DNA of 64,000 bases. Origin: Bromus sterilis. Lineage: Eukaryota > Streptophyta > Magnoliopsida > Poales > Poaceae. Both the position numbers and the translations under genes were made by a program. The stretch spans positions 185,627,016 to 185,691,015 of the forward strand of contig OX465597.1 of assembly GCA_950022295.1 (NCBI GenBank), written 5' to 3'. The stretch's first letter is position 1, and each line of letters opens with the position of its first letter. The notes below the pieces were generated by a model that was given only the letters and a program-made list of their open reading frames with translations, did no database searches and was not told the origin of the DNA. This document shows, one piece after another, positions 32,734 to 44,639 of the stretch.

Positions 32734-33090
32734 AAAATAGACAAAAGTCATAACTATACTGCACTGGCAATGCAATATGTACGGCATCTCGACGTCCATC
32801 GTTCGATACTCAGTTACCACATTTTTTTCGTTCAACACTGAGTAAACTATAATTAAAAATAAAAACAACCAGGCGCCTAATTCCTGGAACCGCCAAAAAA
32901 ACAAACAAACGCGTGATTTCTGGAGCCGCCAAAAAACAATCAGGCGCCTGATTCTGGAACCACCAGACCTTCCTGGTAACTGCATTGAATCGCGGTTTCC
33001 ATAAGTGCATCCCAAAATATAGATCGTATTCTTCATGCACATTCATTTCTCTTTTCTTCCCCGCTCTTTCTTGTCCTCGGCCCCGTTCCC
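32734..33090. other. Spacer with short imperfect repeats
   Basis: No ORF. At 32871-32968 a unit of about 35 bp with core GCGCCTGATTCTGGAACC and an A-rich tail occurs three times, imperfectly. Confidence 0.5.
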
Positions 33091-33775
33091 TCATTGCAAG
33101 CCGTGGATGACAAGAAAATTACAAGGGAGACCCACAGAATAACTTCCCATGGAACCACCGTGCTGGAGGTGGTGTACACCAACATGCCGGACACCGTGCA
33201 GCGAAACATCGCCATGTACGAGCAATGGCTCAAGAAGGATAAGTACAAATTCGTGGGCCTCGACATTGAGTAAACCCGCCGGGTCTCTTACAAACCACAA
33301 GGAGTTGCCATCGTGCAACTGGCCATGCTCAATCACGTCCTTGTGTACCATTTCTGCAAGTCGGAGCGGTGCTAGGCATTGGATCATTTCCTGCAACGCA
33401 AAGGGATAACGTTAGCTAGCATGGACACCAGGGGAGACAAGACCGTTCTCGGCAATGAATGGATCCTAATTCCAGACGAGCACCACGTCGACATCCATAG
33501 GGAGTTCCGTATCAAAGGTGGTGGTAAAACTGACTCCATGGCCGACCATGCAGAGGCCATCGTCGACCCTTCTTACAAGTCCGCACCTCGAGTACACAGC
33601 AAAAGACGGGTACGTGAGCTACGAGTTGTACCATAGGATCCTAATCATTAAGCATGGTCTACATCACCTTCTCAAACCATCAGAACTGTGCGGATGGCTC
33701 CACCCCCGTGAGAAGACAGACGAGGGAACTTCAAGCTGCTGGAATCCCCAGAAGGGGAACATCAATCAGTGGTGA
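33091..33775 (+). pseudogene. 3'-5' exonuclease (WRN-exo-like, DEDD family) pseudogene
   Basis: The frame encodes a block I recognise as a grass exonuclease-domain family: VYTNMPDTVQRNIAMYEQWL, then FVGLDIE, whose Asp-x-Glu is exonuclease motif I, then VAIVQLAMLNHVLVYHFC and later MADHAEAIVDPSYK. Such proteins belong to the RNase H-like fold and trim nucleic acid 3' ends. TAA at 33271 falls directly after the catalytic Glu, and TAG at 33373 replaces an expected Gln. A deletion near 33581 shifts the frame; the homology resumes with LEYTAKDGYVSYELY and ends at TGA 33773. There is no start codon in frame upstream. No intron is visible, which fits a gene fragment captured by a transposon or a retrocopy. 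Confidence 0.65.
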
Positions 33776-34320
33776 ATTGCTAGAATGTGCATGCCAACGT
33801 TCAACTAGTGTATATAGTGTAGTACGTACTATAGATTAATTTAGATTGATCCGTCCTATGTTATTACTAGGATCATAGTAGAATATTCATGTTGTTTGTA
33901 TTGTATTACTAAATTATGTAGAACAATAAGTGTTTGTAATTGTATTTAATTTTTGTATGCAAAAACAAAGTGTTGTGTTGATGTACAAATGCATGGTGGT
34001 TATGTCCTAATATGTCAGCATGCGTTCTTTTTTAATTGATGGAGCCATTGGTCTAAATCATACGAAAAGTATTGTTACATACACTCGAAAATAACTATCC
34101 TACTTAAAAATTTCACAAGTCGAACACTAGCCTACTGGTAAATCACCGAGGGGAACAAGTATGAAAGTGTGAGGTTCCTGGGTTCAAATCTCTTAGACTA
34201 TTGTACTTCTACTATTTATTATTTAATTTTCCTATCTTCAACCTGAAGAACATACTTATTTTGGAACGCTAATGCATTTTTTATTAATTTGCCGAGAATC
34301 AAAATACAATCGTGTTAACG
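33776..34320. other. AT-rich spacer
   Basis: No coding frame. Contains a tRNA-like remnant (34122-34200) and is otherwise featureless AT-rich sequence. Confidence 0.5.
34122..34200 (+). other. tRNA/SINE-like remnant
   Basis: A-box-like TAGCCTACTGG at 34128 and a B box GGTTCAAATCT at 34181, about 50 bp apart. The acceptor and anticodon arms do not form, so it is at most a SINE head or decayed tRNA. Confidence 0.3.
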
Positions 34321-34551
34321 AGTTAAACCATGTTTTGTGACACTTACAACTATCGTAGAAAATATGAAGGCCCGGTGACAGACAAATACGTCCTCTAAAA
34401 TCAGGCGGGAATGTCACCGAAATTGGCATGGGCACTGGGATGGGAGGGTGATTACCTGGTGACGGTATACGTCAAAGAAAAACATTCTTCGATGACGTTT
34501 GTCCCTCTGTTACACGGGTTTTTGTTAAAAAATATCCCCGATTTTCTAGTG
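34321..34551 (+). mobile_element. Right end of a CACTA-like transposon
   Basis: The sequence CCCCGATTTTCTAGTG ends at 34551; its reverse complement begins CACTAGAAAATC, a CACTA-type terminus. The preceding 200 bp contain several GTGAC/GTCAC and GATGACG motifs of subterminal-repeat type. TCA at 34552-34554 would be one copy of a 3-bp duplication. The left end is not in the window and may lie before position 1, in which case the unit would include the unknown ORF, hairpins and exonuclease fragment. Confidence 0.45.
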
Positions 34552-36512
34552 TCATGTGAAACCTAATATTTGTGACACCCAACCTGTCACAACACCAAGT
34601 TAGGTAAGAGCTAGGGTTTTATTGTGCCTTTGCATCATGCAAAAATTCAAAAGAAAATTAAAAAAATGGGGAAAAGAAAAGCCTTGATGAATTAAATCAA
34701 ATGGCCAGATAAAAATCTTTTTCCAAAAATCATTTGAGTATTTGGAAAATTCCTATAAATGATGCTGATCATTTTCAAAATGGTTTGGGAGCAATCCCAT
34801 GCTCATGGAATTTTCTAATTTTCAAACAATGGCTTGGAAATTAATTAAATACCCTATTTGAATTAAAATTCAAATTATTTGAATTTTAAAAGTGCTCAAA
34901 ATTTATGAGTGGCTAGCTCTATATTTTATGAGGCCACATAAAAATTTGGGGCATTTTATAAAATGCCTTGGTATTTTTACCAGAGCAAAACAAAAGAAAC
35001 AGAAAAGTTTAAAAAGAAAAGGAAAGCAGAGCTTACCTCACGCCCACAGGCGAAGGCCCACCTGACCTTGGCCGGCCCAGCCCAGCCTCTCGCCTTGTCC
35101 TCTTCCTCCCCGCCGAGCCAAGCTGCTCGCTGGAGCAGAGCGTGGCCACGGCGACGACACGGCGACGCCCGGCCCCTTCTAGGCCTCCCCCTCTCTCCCT
35201 TGCGCCACGCAGCAGCTGCAAAAGCCCCCCCGCACCTTTTCCCCCTCCTCTGGGTCATCTCCCCCCTCTCCTTTCGCCGTTCGGTTCGCCGCCCGAAGCT
35301 CGCCGCGGAGCACGTCGCCGCATCGACGTGGCCAACGGCCTCTTCTCGCCTCACCAACTTGTCCAGGCCGCGCGCCGTCATCGTCTTCATCTCCGTGTGC
35401 AAGCAATCGAGGACGGGAGCCCCGAGCACGCCGTCCTCTTCGCCGAGCCGCCGCTGGACCCGCAATAGCTCGTCGTCGATTCCGCCGCAGCCGTAGTTCC
35501 TCCGGCCTCCTCGACTACTCCATAGCAATCAGGGTGAGCCCCTGCTTCTTTCCCCTCTCCCAGCGCGCGATTTGGTGCCCGTTTTAGCCAACGCCGCCAT
35601 GCACCATCTCCGGCCGCCGCCTCCGTCGTCGTAGCCATGGCCTCGGGCCTCCCCGGACTCGCCCGCGAGCTCCACTAGACGCGCGAGAGCACGAGGCTTG
35701 CTCTGGTGCAAACGGCGCACCATTTGGTGGCCAGAATCGCCACCCAGTGCCGCGCCGCCATGCTCGATGTCGCCGGCGTTGAGCCGCCGGCGAGTTGGGC
35801 TAATCAGCCCTTAACCCCGTGCCTAACTAAACCCCCTAACCCACTGACCCCTAGGACCAAGTGCCCCTAAACTAATCCAGGGGCTTAATTAACAGGGGTT
35901 AACCCCCACTGAGGCTGACAGCAGGGCCCCACTCGTCAGCAGCCCCCTGACGTCACCCTGACGTCAGGCTGACGTAGTAAAGGATTTAAATCAATTTATT
36001 TAATTCAGAAAAATCCAGAAAATGCTTTAAACTTTGAAATTCAATAACTAATTCATATTAACTCCAAATTGGACAAATAATATGTCTAAAATTATCAGAA
36101 AAATACAAGGATTATGAATATGCAACTTGTTTCTATGTTTGACCATTTTAAAATGGGTGAACAGTAGCAAACATGCATATGGATCCTTTTCAAATTCAAA
36201 TTTGGAGTGAATTTGCAAATGATTTTGCAACACATTTATTTTAGATGGATTCATCCACACATCAGAAGCTTTATCTCAAATATACCACATCACTTCATGA
36301 TCAAACTTTTCAAGTGAACTTTCATGCATTCAAATGCTTTTGAAATTTATCGATAAATCAAATGGAGTTTGAATTTGCATTTCAAATGCAATATACTCCT
36401 TTTAAATGGAATGCTCAACACATCAGTACCTTGAACATCACCATTACAATCTTATTCATGTGATTGTGCATTGTACATTATGTTGATCCTATGATTGTCA
36501 TGCTGCTGATAG

Positions 36513-36578
36513 AAGTGGAGCCGGAACCTGAGATCACCCCCTTCGTTGAAGACCCCGTGACTGAACCTCCTCAGCAAG
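36513..36578 (+). CDS. Candidate LTR-encoded acidic exon a (element E)
   Basis: Preceded by acceptor-like CTGCTGATAG and followed by a GC donor (CAAG/GCAAGC). Open in the same phase as in B and D (two leading bases, one trailing). Reads EVEPEPEITPFVEDPVTEPP, acidic and Pro-rich like its counterparts, though the residues have largely diverged. Length 66 bp is 24 bp shorter than in B, a multiple of three. Confidence 0.4.
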
Positions 36579-37723
36579 GCAAGCAAACCCTCATTGATCA
36601 TGTCGATAAAATCCCACTTCCCTCTCATGTCTCGCTTATGCATTGTTTAGGATGATCACCATGATAACGTTTCTACCGCATAGTTGAACCCATATCCTTT
36701 GCATGACCTATCATCTTGTCACAGTAGTAAGCAAACCACAATCCTAGCAGATGTAGGAGTTGGTTGATATCATTTGGCCCCTGCAATTGTTATTGCTTAT
36801 TGCATGCTTAGTGATACAACGAGGTTGCTTTTGATGTGAGTCGGGATGATGATAAACATGGTTTTGATGAAAGTGAAATGTGTTGGTGAATCTACCCTAA
36901 TACAAGGTGAACGATGAGAGGCTGTGTAGGAGTACACAGTGGGTTGTCTCGTTGAACACCGCCTTAAGTCCGAGTTCTTGTGTGGTGATCCAAGAAGAAG
37001 AGTACAACCACACATTGGGCTCATTGACCCCTCTCATCCTAGTACCTCACCCCATTCGAACCCCAAGAGTCGCAGTAGTTCGGAGTTCTGGTAGGGCTGT
37101 GGCACGGTCTGCGAAGTGGATGAACGGCTTTTCAAGACCGGCTTGGGACCCTGCACACATCGTTTGAGGCTGTACTGGAACCTCGGCCGGACTTCCATAC
37201 GGATCCCCCTCAGATAGGCGACTCTCTGGACTAGAACGGAGCTGTGGGAGAAGTGTTGTGGTGGCATCCTCGCTGTCACCTCTTGAACGGTGACATGCAA
37301 AAGGCGGTAACTGATGACACGTGTGTGTAGCGGTACACCCCTGCAGGGTTAACAAAACTATTCGAATAGCCGCGTCCGCGGTTAAGGACTGCTTGGAAAG
37401 CTTAGCTTGATTATTAGACAACTTGAACTGGATACTTCTAAAACACACCAAGATAAGCATGAGTGCTATGGTGTGCTTCTCGTGGGGAAGTCGAGGAAGT
37501 AACCATAGTGGTGTAATTGGTTGAGGAGATGTAGTGGACTCGTGTACGCTTCTTACCTCAAGTCTGGTATTCGTAGTTCAGGACTAGCCAAGTCAAAGCT
37601 GGCACTTCTGCAAGTGAAACCCCACCTCCCTTTACCTTGATACATATGCATGAGTAGTATAGCTCCTATGTAAGTCTTGCTGAGTACGATTTTGTACTCA
37701 CGTTTTCTTAATCTATGTTTTAG

Positions 37724-37773
37724 ATGAACCCACCGACCCCGATGGTGGCTTCTACCCGAAGCTCGAAGAATGA
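37724..37773 (+). CDS. Candidate LTR-encoded acidic exon b (element E)
   Basis: Follows a TATGTTTTAG acceptor-like site 1145 bp after exon a. Joined, the split codon gives Asp, then EPTDPDGGFYPKLEE and TGA at 37771. The D-P-x-x-G-x-Y/F pattern parallels DPSTGRYF in B and D. The 3' LTR copy at 39484-39533 carries one Pro-to-Leu change. Confidence 0.4.
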
Positions 37774-38518
37774 AGACTCAGACCAAGACCAAGCTAGTGT
37801 AGTCCCAATCAGACGACTGATTCCATCGTGGAGGGCTTGTTTTTAGATAAGGCTTCTCTAAGCCATTTGTTAAACTTGTCTGTACTCAGACCTACTTTGC
37901 TTCCGCTTGTCTGTTGTAATGTTGGATCACATGCTTGTGATCTCTGTGTGCACTCTGTAAGAGTTATCAATAAAGTATATACTTTGTAGAGAATTGCAAT
38001 GATACCTGTTGTTCATACAAGGCATGTGTGCTGCGTGTATGTTTATAACATGCATGTCTTAGTATGGGTTTTCGAGACCTTAGTTGTGATCTGGGTGGCG
38101 GTCTTTTATACACCAAGTGGCCCTTAGATGTGCGCAGCTTGGGGCATCACGATGCGATTGTTCGAGACTCTGTCTCGTGCACACTTTGATGTATGATCGA
38201 GCCCACCCTAGACCCCGACTAAGTGATCGGGCTGGAGTATGTCTATGTAAGGGTTATAATACAATAGATAGTATGGTTCAGGCGACTTGTCTATGAGTAT
38301 GGGAGTTCACCACCCATATCATTTAGACTTGTGTGCGGACGATGAGGACCCATTTCAGTTGATCATCCGGCCTGGATGGGATGCCCCTCACGTTCAATGC
38401 TTTCGAGAACGTTCTGTGCTTGGCCTTGTCTGCTTAGATAAGTGGGTACGATTCTCGGCTCTTCATATGATTGTGTTGTAGCGAGGCTTGCATACGCTAA
38501 CCCCGGGTCCCGACAGAC

Positions 38519-38527
38519 TTGGTATCA
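38519..38527 (+). other. Primer-site remnant of element E
   Basis: TTGGTATCA follows the LTR end by 3 bp and then diverges at the deletion join; normal continuation would be GAGC. Confidence 0.6.
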
Positions 38528-40276
38528 AATCATGTGGCCCCTGCAACTGTTACTGCTTATTGCATGCTTAGTGATACAACGAGGTTGCTTTTGATGTGAG
38601 TCGGGATGATGATAAACATGGTGTTGATGAAAGTGAAATGTGTTGGTGAATCTACCCTAATACAAGGTGAACGATGAGAGGCTGTGTAGGAGTACACAGT
38701 GGGTTGTCTCGTTGAACACCGCCTTAAGTCCGAGTTCTTGTGTGGTGATCCAAGAAGAAGAGTACAACCACACATTGGGCTCATTGACCCCTCTCATCCT
38801 AGTACCTCACCCCGTTCGAATCCCAAGAGTCGCAGTAGTTCGGAGTTCTGGTAGGGCTGTGGCACGGTCTATGAAGTGGATGAACGGCTTTTCAAGACCG
38901 GCTTGGGACCCTGCACACATCGTTTGAGGCTGTACTGGAACCTCGGCCGGACTTCCATACGGATCCCCCTCAGATAGGCGACTCTCTGGACTAGAACAGA
39001 GCTGTGGGAGAAGTGTTGTGGTGGCATCCTCGCTGTCACCTCTTGAACGGTGACATGCAAAAGGCGGTAACTGATGACACGTGTGTGTAGCGGTACACCT
39101 CTGCAGGGTTAACAAAACTATTCGAATAGCCGCGTCCGCGGTTAAGGACTGCTTGGAAAGCTTAGCTTGATTATTAGACAACTTGAACTGGATACTTCAA
39201 AAACACACCAAGATAAGCGTGAGTGCTATGGTGTGCTTCTCGTGGGGAAGTCGAGGAAGTAACCATAGTGGTGTAATTGGTTGAGGAGATGTAGTGGACT
39301 CGTGTACGCTTCTTACCTCAAGTCTGGTATTCGTAGTTCAGGACTAGCCAAGTCAAAGCTGGCACTTCTGCAAGTGAAACCCCACCTCCCTTTACCTTGA
39401 TACATATGCATGAGTAGTATAGCTCCTATGTAAGTCTTGCTGAGTACGATTTTGTACTCACGTTTGCTTAATCTATGTTTTAGATGAACCCACCGACCCC
39501 GATGGTGGCTTCTACCTGAAGCTCGAAGAATGAAGACTCAGACCAAGACCAAGCTAGTGTAGTCCCAGTCAGATGACTGATTCCCTCGTGGAGGGCTTGT
39601 TTTTAGATAAGGCTTCTCTAAGCCATTTGTTAAACTTGTCTGTACTCAAACCTACTTTGCTTCCGCTTGTCTGTTGTAATGTTGGATCACATGCTTGTGA
39701 TCTCTGTGTGCACTCTGTAAGAGTTATCAATAAAGTATATACTTTGTAGAGAATTGCAATGATACCTGCTGTTCATACAAGGCATGTGTGTTGTGTGTAT
39801 GTTTATAACATGCATGTCTTAGTATGGGTTTTCGAGACCTTAGTTGTGATCTGGCTGGCGGTCTTTTATACACCAAGTGGCCCTTAGATGTGCGCAGCTT
39901 GGGGCATCACGATGCGATTGTTCGAGACTCTGTCTCGTGCACACTTTGATGTATGATCGAGCCCACCCTAGACCCCGACTAAGTGATCGGGCTGGAGTAT
40001 GTCTATGTAAGGGTTATAATACAATAGATAGTATGGTTGAGGCGACTTGTCTATGAGTATGGGAGTTCACCACACATATCATTTAGACTTGTGTGCGGAC
40101 GATGAGGACCCATTTCAGTTGATCATCCGGCCTGGATGGGATGCCCCTCACGTTCGATGCTTTCCGAGAACGTTCTGTGCTTGGCCTTGTCGTCTTAGAC
40201 AAGTGGGTACGGTTCTCGGCTCTTCATATGATTGTGTTGTAGCGAGGCTTGCATACGCTAACCCCGGGTCCCGACA
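38528..40276 (+). repeat. Truncated 3' LTR of element E
   Basis: Matches 36769-38515 at high identity (scattered single-base differences) and ends CCCGACA at the CAACC duplication. It gives the region the appearance of a 1.75-kb tandem repeat. Confidence 0.9.
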
Positions 40277-40281
40277 CAACC

Positions 40282-40964
40282 ATCACATGGTCCCTCATAA
40301 CGGAGTTCTTTCTAGATGGTGCACGCTAAGGGAGAAAACGAGTGTTGGTATTAGTGAGATATCATGCTATAATGCAACCCTCGTATATCTATCATACAAG
40401 CAAAAAAAAAACAAGATCTAAAAAATAAATCATACTACCTCCGTTCCAAAATAATGGTCCCAACTTTGTACTAGCTCTTGTAAAAATTTATACTAAGGCT
40501 AATGCAGTTATTTTGGAATAGAGGGAGTACATGATATGATCCCCCTTTTGCAAATTAAAGTTGATACGCTTCTACTTTATTTTTTGGAAGTTTTACGTGG
40601 TTGATGGGGTTTCGAGAGATAACCGTTTCTATCCTACGAAAAATCAGCCACAACACCAATTAGGAAATTCTCTCTATTACACCCATTTCGAGACCCTCCA
40701 TTGTAAACGTCTTTGTATCGCTAATGTTAGAGAGATAGACACCCGCAAAGCCACTTATATGGTACAAGCCATATGTCAAGCTTTGAGCCAGTCTCGCGTA
40801 AGCGTACACGTAAGGTCGGTCGGGGCCACTTCATCAGAACATTGACGCAATAATAAACAAGTACATATGAGAGGGTAACAATTGGAGAATTGATGCCCAC
40901 ACCACATCACAATGTGTTCTATCCGTACTATACATCTACGCATAGACCTTGCTCATGATACCAC
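40282..40964 (-). mobile_element. Leader and primer-site region of a BARE/Angela/WIS-type Copia element
   Basis: Minus strand. Next to the LTR at 40965 the strand reads GTGGTATCATGAGC, an initiator-Met-type primer site, followed by leader sequence characteristic of this family (GACCGACCTTACGTGTACGC, then ACGCGAGACTGG). The region is split by element E on its left (34584/40282) and holds a MITE. No gag frame remains. Confidence 0.65.
40435..40527. mobile_element. Stowaway-type MITE (93 bp)
   Basis: Inverted termini CTACCTCCGTTCCAAAATAA and TTATTTTGGAATAGAGGGAG, flanked by TA at 40433-40434 and 40528-40529. Size, terminal motif and TA duplication fit Stowaway, a non-autonomous Tc1/mariner derivative. 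Confidence 0.9.
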
Positions 40965-42699
40965 TGTTGGGGCTTCGGTGCAGAAAACAATAATTTTTCT
41001 AGCTACATGACCCAAACCCAAGGACCTAAGCTATGCTGATGTAAGTAACGGAGGGAAATCGGTAACATACCCGTATGTAGTCCTTTAAACGGGAAACATT
41101 TCCGTGTGAACGTGGTTGATGTAGTCGTACTCGGCGATCCTCGGTGCTGCGAAGATCCTCGCACGACTCCAAAAGCCATACCGTCGTTGAAGAGCGATGA
41201 CGGGATTATGTCCTTGTCGGAACGTTGTGGGTGAATACATATGTGCCATGACCTCGATGATGAAGGAGCACCGGACGTGAGCACCTTGTAGTCTCACACG
41301 CATACAGTGTAAGCGATGTTCCCCCTAGGCTCTGAACCAGACAAGAAGCGGAACAAGATGGATCCAGATCCCGGTTCCAGCAGCACGACGACGTGCGTAT
41401 TGTGGAGATATCCCAAACCTAGTACAAGATCATAACAATTGGATCCCGATGAATGTAGCATAAAGAGAGAGAAAGAAATCAAATGGATTAATAAAAGGGG
41501 CGCCCCTCCCCTTCAATATATAGACCAACGGGAGGTGCAAATCCCCTTCCCCTTCCCATGTGGGACTGAACCTACATGGAGGAGGAGGTGCGCCGTCCAC
41601 TAAGGGGAGGGGCCTCTCCCTTGGCGCAAGGCCCAAGGGGGAGGCTCCCCTTCCACCTAATGGGCCATAAAAGGGCCATCTTCCCTTTTTATTATTCTTT
41701 CATTATTTAAATCGGATTTTTAATATTTAATTCATTATTTAAATACTAAAACATTTGTAAATAACTTTTGAAAAATTCAAAACCTCAGAAAATATTTCTT
41801 CCCCCTTCCGAAACAATTTCGGAGTTCTCTCTTTTATGTTCGGTGATCCCGAATCTATCCTTAATGCATCGGATACCCTTAAGCGTGACAACCTATGGTT
41901 TGGGAGACAACAGAGATGATCGAGACACTCTCTGATGGGACCTGGTTATAGTCCTTGATGGCCCATGTGCTTCCATCGAATTTCTCTTGATCGATTGAAC
42001 CTTTAATGTTGAGTCCTAATCGCTTTGTCGCTACGGTACTTAGTTTGTCCGAGGTTTCATCGTCAGTATTCTATACCTAGTTCATCCACGTTACTGACAA
42101 AGATATTTACTCCTCCTGTGATGTTAGACCCCCCGTGACCTAGTCACACGTTTGCAAAGATTATTATGTAATATCACCGAGTGGGCCCAGAGTACCTATC
42201 CGTCACTCGGATGGACAAATCTCCCTCTGATCCATACTCCTCACAATATTCCTTTGGAATACCCACTTTGCACCTTTATGGTTACCCTGTCATGGTGTAA
42301 CAGTTGATACAATCAAAGCATCCTCCAGAGATAGAAATTACATATGATATTTACGGTCTAAGGATCGGGTTACTACGTTATTGATTTATCGCAAAGTTCA
42401 AATATGTGACTGGATCACATCGCAATACTTTGGTTTGGTTGTGCGTCCATCATATGACTCTCCTAATGACATGACTTCATTGTCAACAAACGTAATCGTT
42501 TCCATGATCAGTAAACCTTGATCATCAATTGCAGAATGAACTAGTATACTAGAGTTAACTAGGGACCTGGTTGTGTATATACTACACGTGTAATAGTGTT
42601 TCTGAAAAATACAATTATAACATAGTATAAACTTATTATGAACTAATGAAATATGCTAATGAACATACTTTATTATTTGCCTCTAGGGCATATTTCCAA
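40965..42699 (-). repeat. BARE/Angela/WIS-type LTR
   Basis: About 1.73 kb on the minus strand. It starts with the family signature GGAAATATGCCCTAGAGGCA (at 42698-42679) and ends CCCCAACA at 40965. The first TGTT of the LTR is lost at 42699. Only the LTR and leader survive. Confidence 0.8.
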
Positions 42700-42702
42700 G
42701 CC

Positions 42703-43364
42703 TTCTGGATGCGCCGTTAGTAGTCCATCCATAGACCAAGGGTCCATGGTAGCAAGCTAGTTGATGTATTCTCTCCAATCTTGTGCTTCATGGTCTAGAC
42801 CTTGTGAGCTACGTACCTATCATGATCAAGGCATATTTTTTTATAGTTTTTATGTTGGTATGTTGTGTTTGCTGGTATCCGATGGATTAGGAGATTTTGT
42901 TCAATTTGTGGAAGTAATATATTTAGTTCTCTTTTATATTTGTGTTCTTGAGTAGTCATGCATGTTCTCCATTATAGTTTTTTTCTTTGGAGAAGTAATA
43001 AGTTGTAACTACAAGAGGGAGCATTATGCTAGATACTGGTTCATGCCTCTCGATGTCCGACTTGAGTGACAAAAACATGGGACTAGAGAATGTTATGTTG
43101 CCATTAGGGGTAAAATAGCGGTGCTTATGACTGTGTGTCATAAGGATTGCTTACATTACACATAGAGTGTTAAGGCAGTTTCCCGTTGCTTTGAGTCCCA
43201 ACATTAGTTGTGTCTTGCAACTTAATACCAGCAAGATGTTCCGGATAGATGTTCAAGGTGAATTATTAGTGAGTAGATGCTAATGAATAAAATATCTAGT
43301 TGTGTTGCTGAAATGCCCATATGATGACCCACAAGTCTAGGGGATCTATTGTAGCCTATTTTAA
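42703..43364 (+). mobile_element. Fragment of an H-like (Athila) LTR
   Basis: Resembles 51235-51830 of element H in the same order (ATGGGTCCATGATC-like start, GGGATCCGATGGATTA, CTTGAGTGACA, ACAACTTAATACCAGC) but is more diverged. It ends with GATGACCCACAAGTCTAGGG, another phrase common in Triticeae Athila LTRs. Neither LTR end is present. Confidence 0.6.
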
Positions 43365-44639
43365 TGACCAAGGATGTGATCAGAGGGGGAGGGGGTGAAT
43401 GATCACTTCAAATTTTCAGAGGAAACTTCAAAATGAAGCAGAATTGCAGCAAAGGAAGAGCACAGGAACAAGGAACTAGCTAGGAAGGAAAACTAACAGC
43501 GAGTCTGAACACATCGAGTCAAATCATACTGAAGCATAACTTGGAAGCAAATGAAATAGAGGAAGTAAGTTCTGGAAGTAAAACGAACTCTTGACTCGGC
43601 GATGTTTGTTCGACCAGTTCACACTCTGCAAAGCGCTACGTCTAGTTGGAGGGACTTGTGATTGAACACAGGAGATAACCTCTCTCCGACCATTGCTCCA
43701 CTACACCAATTTCCTTGAGCTTGACCAGTTTTGACTCGGGGTAGATTATCAAGGAAATCTCCAAAACCTTTGACAAAATTGAACTTCAAAGCGACAATTA
43801 CTCTTCCCTCTCTGAACACGACACTCTAAACGTCTAGGAGAATTGCAGTTCTCAAAGATAACAAGGCTAGCAAACTTTCACCTAAGTCATAATGAATCAA
43901 CTCAGATCAATAGGACTTTGGATTCGGTGGTTTGGCTTTTGGGTTTTTCTTCGGTGGCGTTCTTGGGATGCTCTCATCTGTCTCTCTCAGGGAATAATCG
44001 CTGAGCATCCGACCGCAAATGGAGGCGGGGGCGGCCTATTTATAGGTGGCGATCCCAAGGTACGAAATGACTGATTTGACCCGAAGGGACAACTTTACTT
44101 GTGTCCACAACGGTCGGATTTGTCATCAATGCACAAGTTTACTTGAGGAAAAAGTAAAGCTGACTCACAGACTCAGCTCTGCTTCGGAAGCCAAAGAACA
44201 AAGTCTTTGCTACCGAAACTTAATTAGTGGACATGAGATTTCTTCTCTCTGGCTTCTCACTTGGTTTAGTTTCGATCTGAGCATTTTCACAATAACTTCG
44301 GTGTCTGCATACTAAACCCCTCTTGATAGTACGGTTTTTCCTATGACTCAAAGAATAGAAAAATAACTACACAAAAACATCTAAGTCTTGCGCAGTCTTC
44401 TTCATTTCCTTCAATGAGATTAGCTTCAGGGAACCATCATTTTTGGGGGTCATCTTCCATGATAAAACTTCGCTCATCGGGTTATGCTTAGGTAACTTGC
44501 AAATCTTCATTGAAGCTTTATCACCTAGCTTGTCCTTCAGGAACCTAATCAACTGTTTACACTAGAAAACATTGTTAGTTCCTCTACTGTCTTGTCCAAA
44601 AATATCCAAAACACATGGGGGAAAAACTTTGCTCTTACA
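43365..44639 (-). repeat. 3' LTR of element G
   Basis: About 1275 bp. On the minus strand it begins TGTAAGAGC and ends CTTGGTCA; the 5' LTR ends CTTGGTCTTTCA, so the outer end here has been altered. A good TATA box (minus strand CCTATAAATAGG) lies at 44034-44045. Confidence 0.82.
44034..44045 (-). promoter_or_regulatory. TATA box in element G LTR
   Basis: The minus strand reads CCTATAAATAGG. The 5' LTR has CCTATAAATACG at about 50613-50624. Confidence 0.65.

Larger units (their letters stand above)
34585..38515 (+). repeat. 5' LTR of element E
   Basis: 3931 bp, TGTCACAACACC to GTCCCGACA. AT-rich head; GC-rich leader-like part at 35050-35800; AT-rich middle; candidate exons at 36513-36578 and 37724-37773; hairpin at 37374-37389. 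Long antisense ORFs over the GC-rich part look like composition artefacts. Confidence 0.88.
34585..40276 (+). mobile_element. Element E: long-LTR element lacking its internal domain
   Basis: TSD CAACC at 34580-34584 and 40277-40281. A complete 5' LTR (34585-38515) is followed by a primer-site remnant and then directly by the last 1749 bp of the 3' LTR (38528-40276). Everything between, including all coding sequence and the first 2.18 kb of the 3' LTR, is gone. The join lies in a short ATCAT match. LTR similarity to B and D (hairpin, acidic exons, CACCCCTGCAGGG) suggests a distant relative in the Tekay group. Confidence 0.88.

Noticed and set aside
34963..35528. Overlapping ORFs on both strands (up to 183 codons)
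   Set aside because: GC-rich leader of the E LTR; both strands open, no recognisable motif.
36769..40276. Tandem repeat or satellite array
   Set aside because: It is one LTR followed by a truncated second LTR of the same element, shown by the primer-site remnant and the CAACC duplication.
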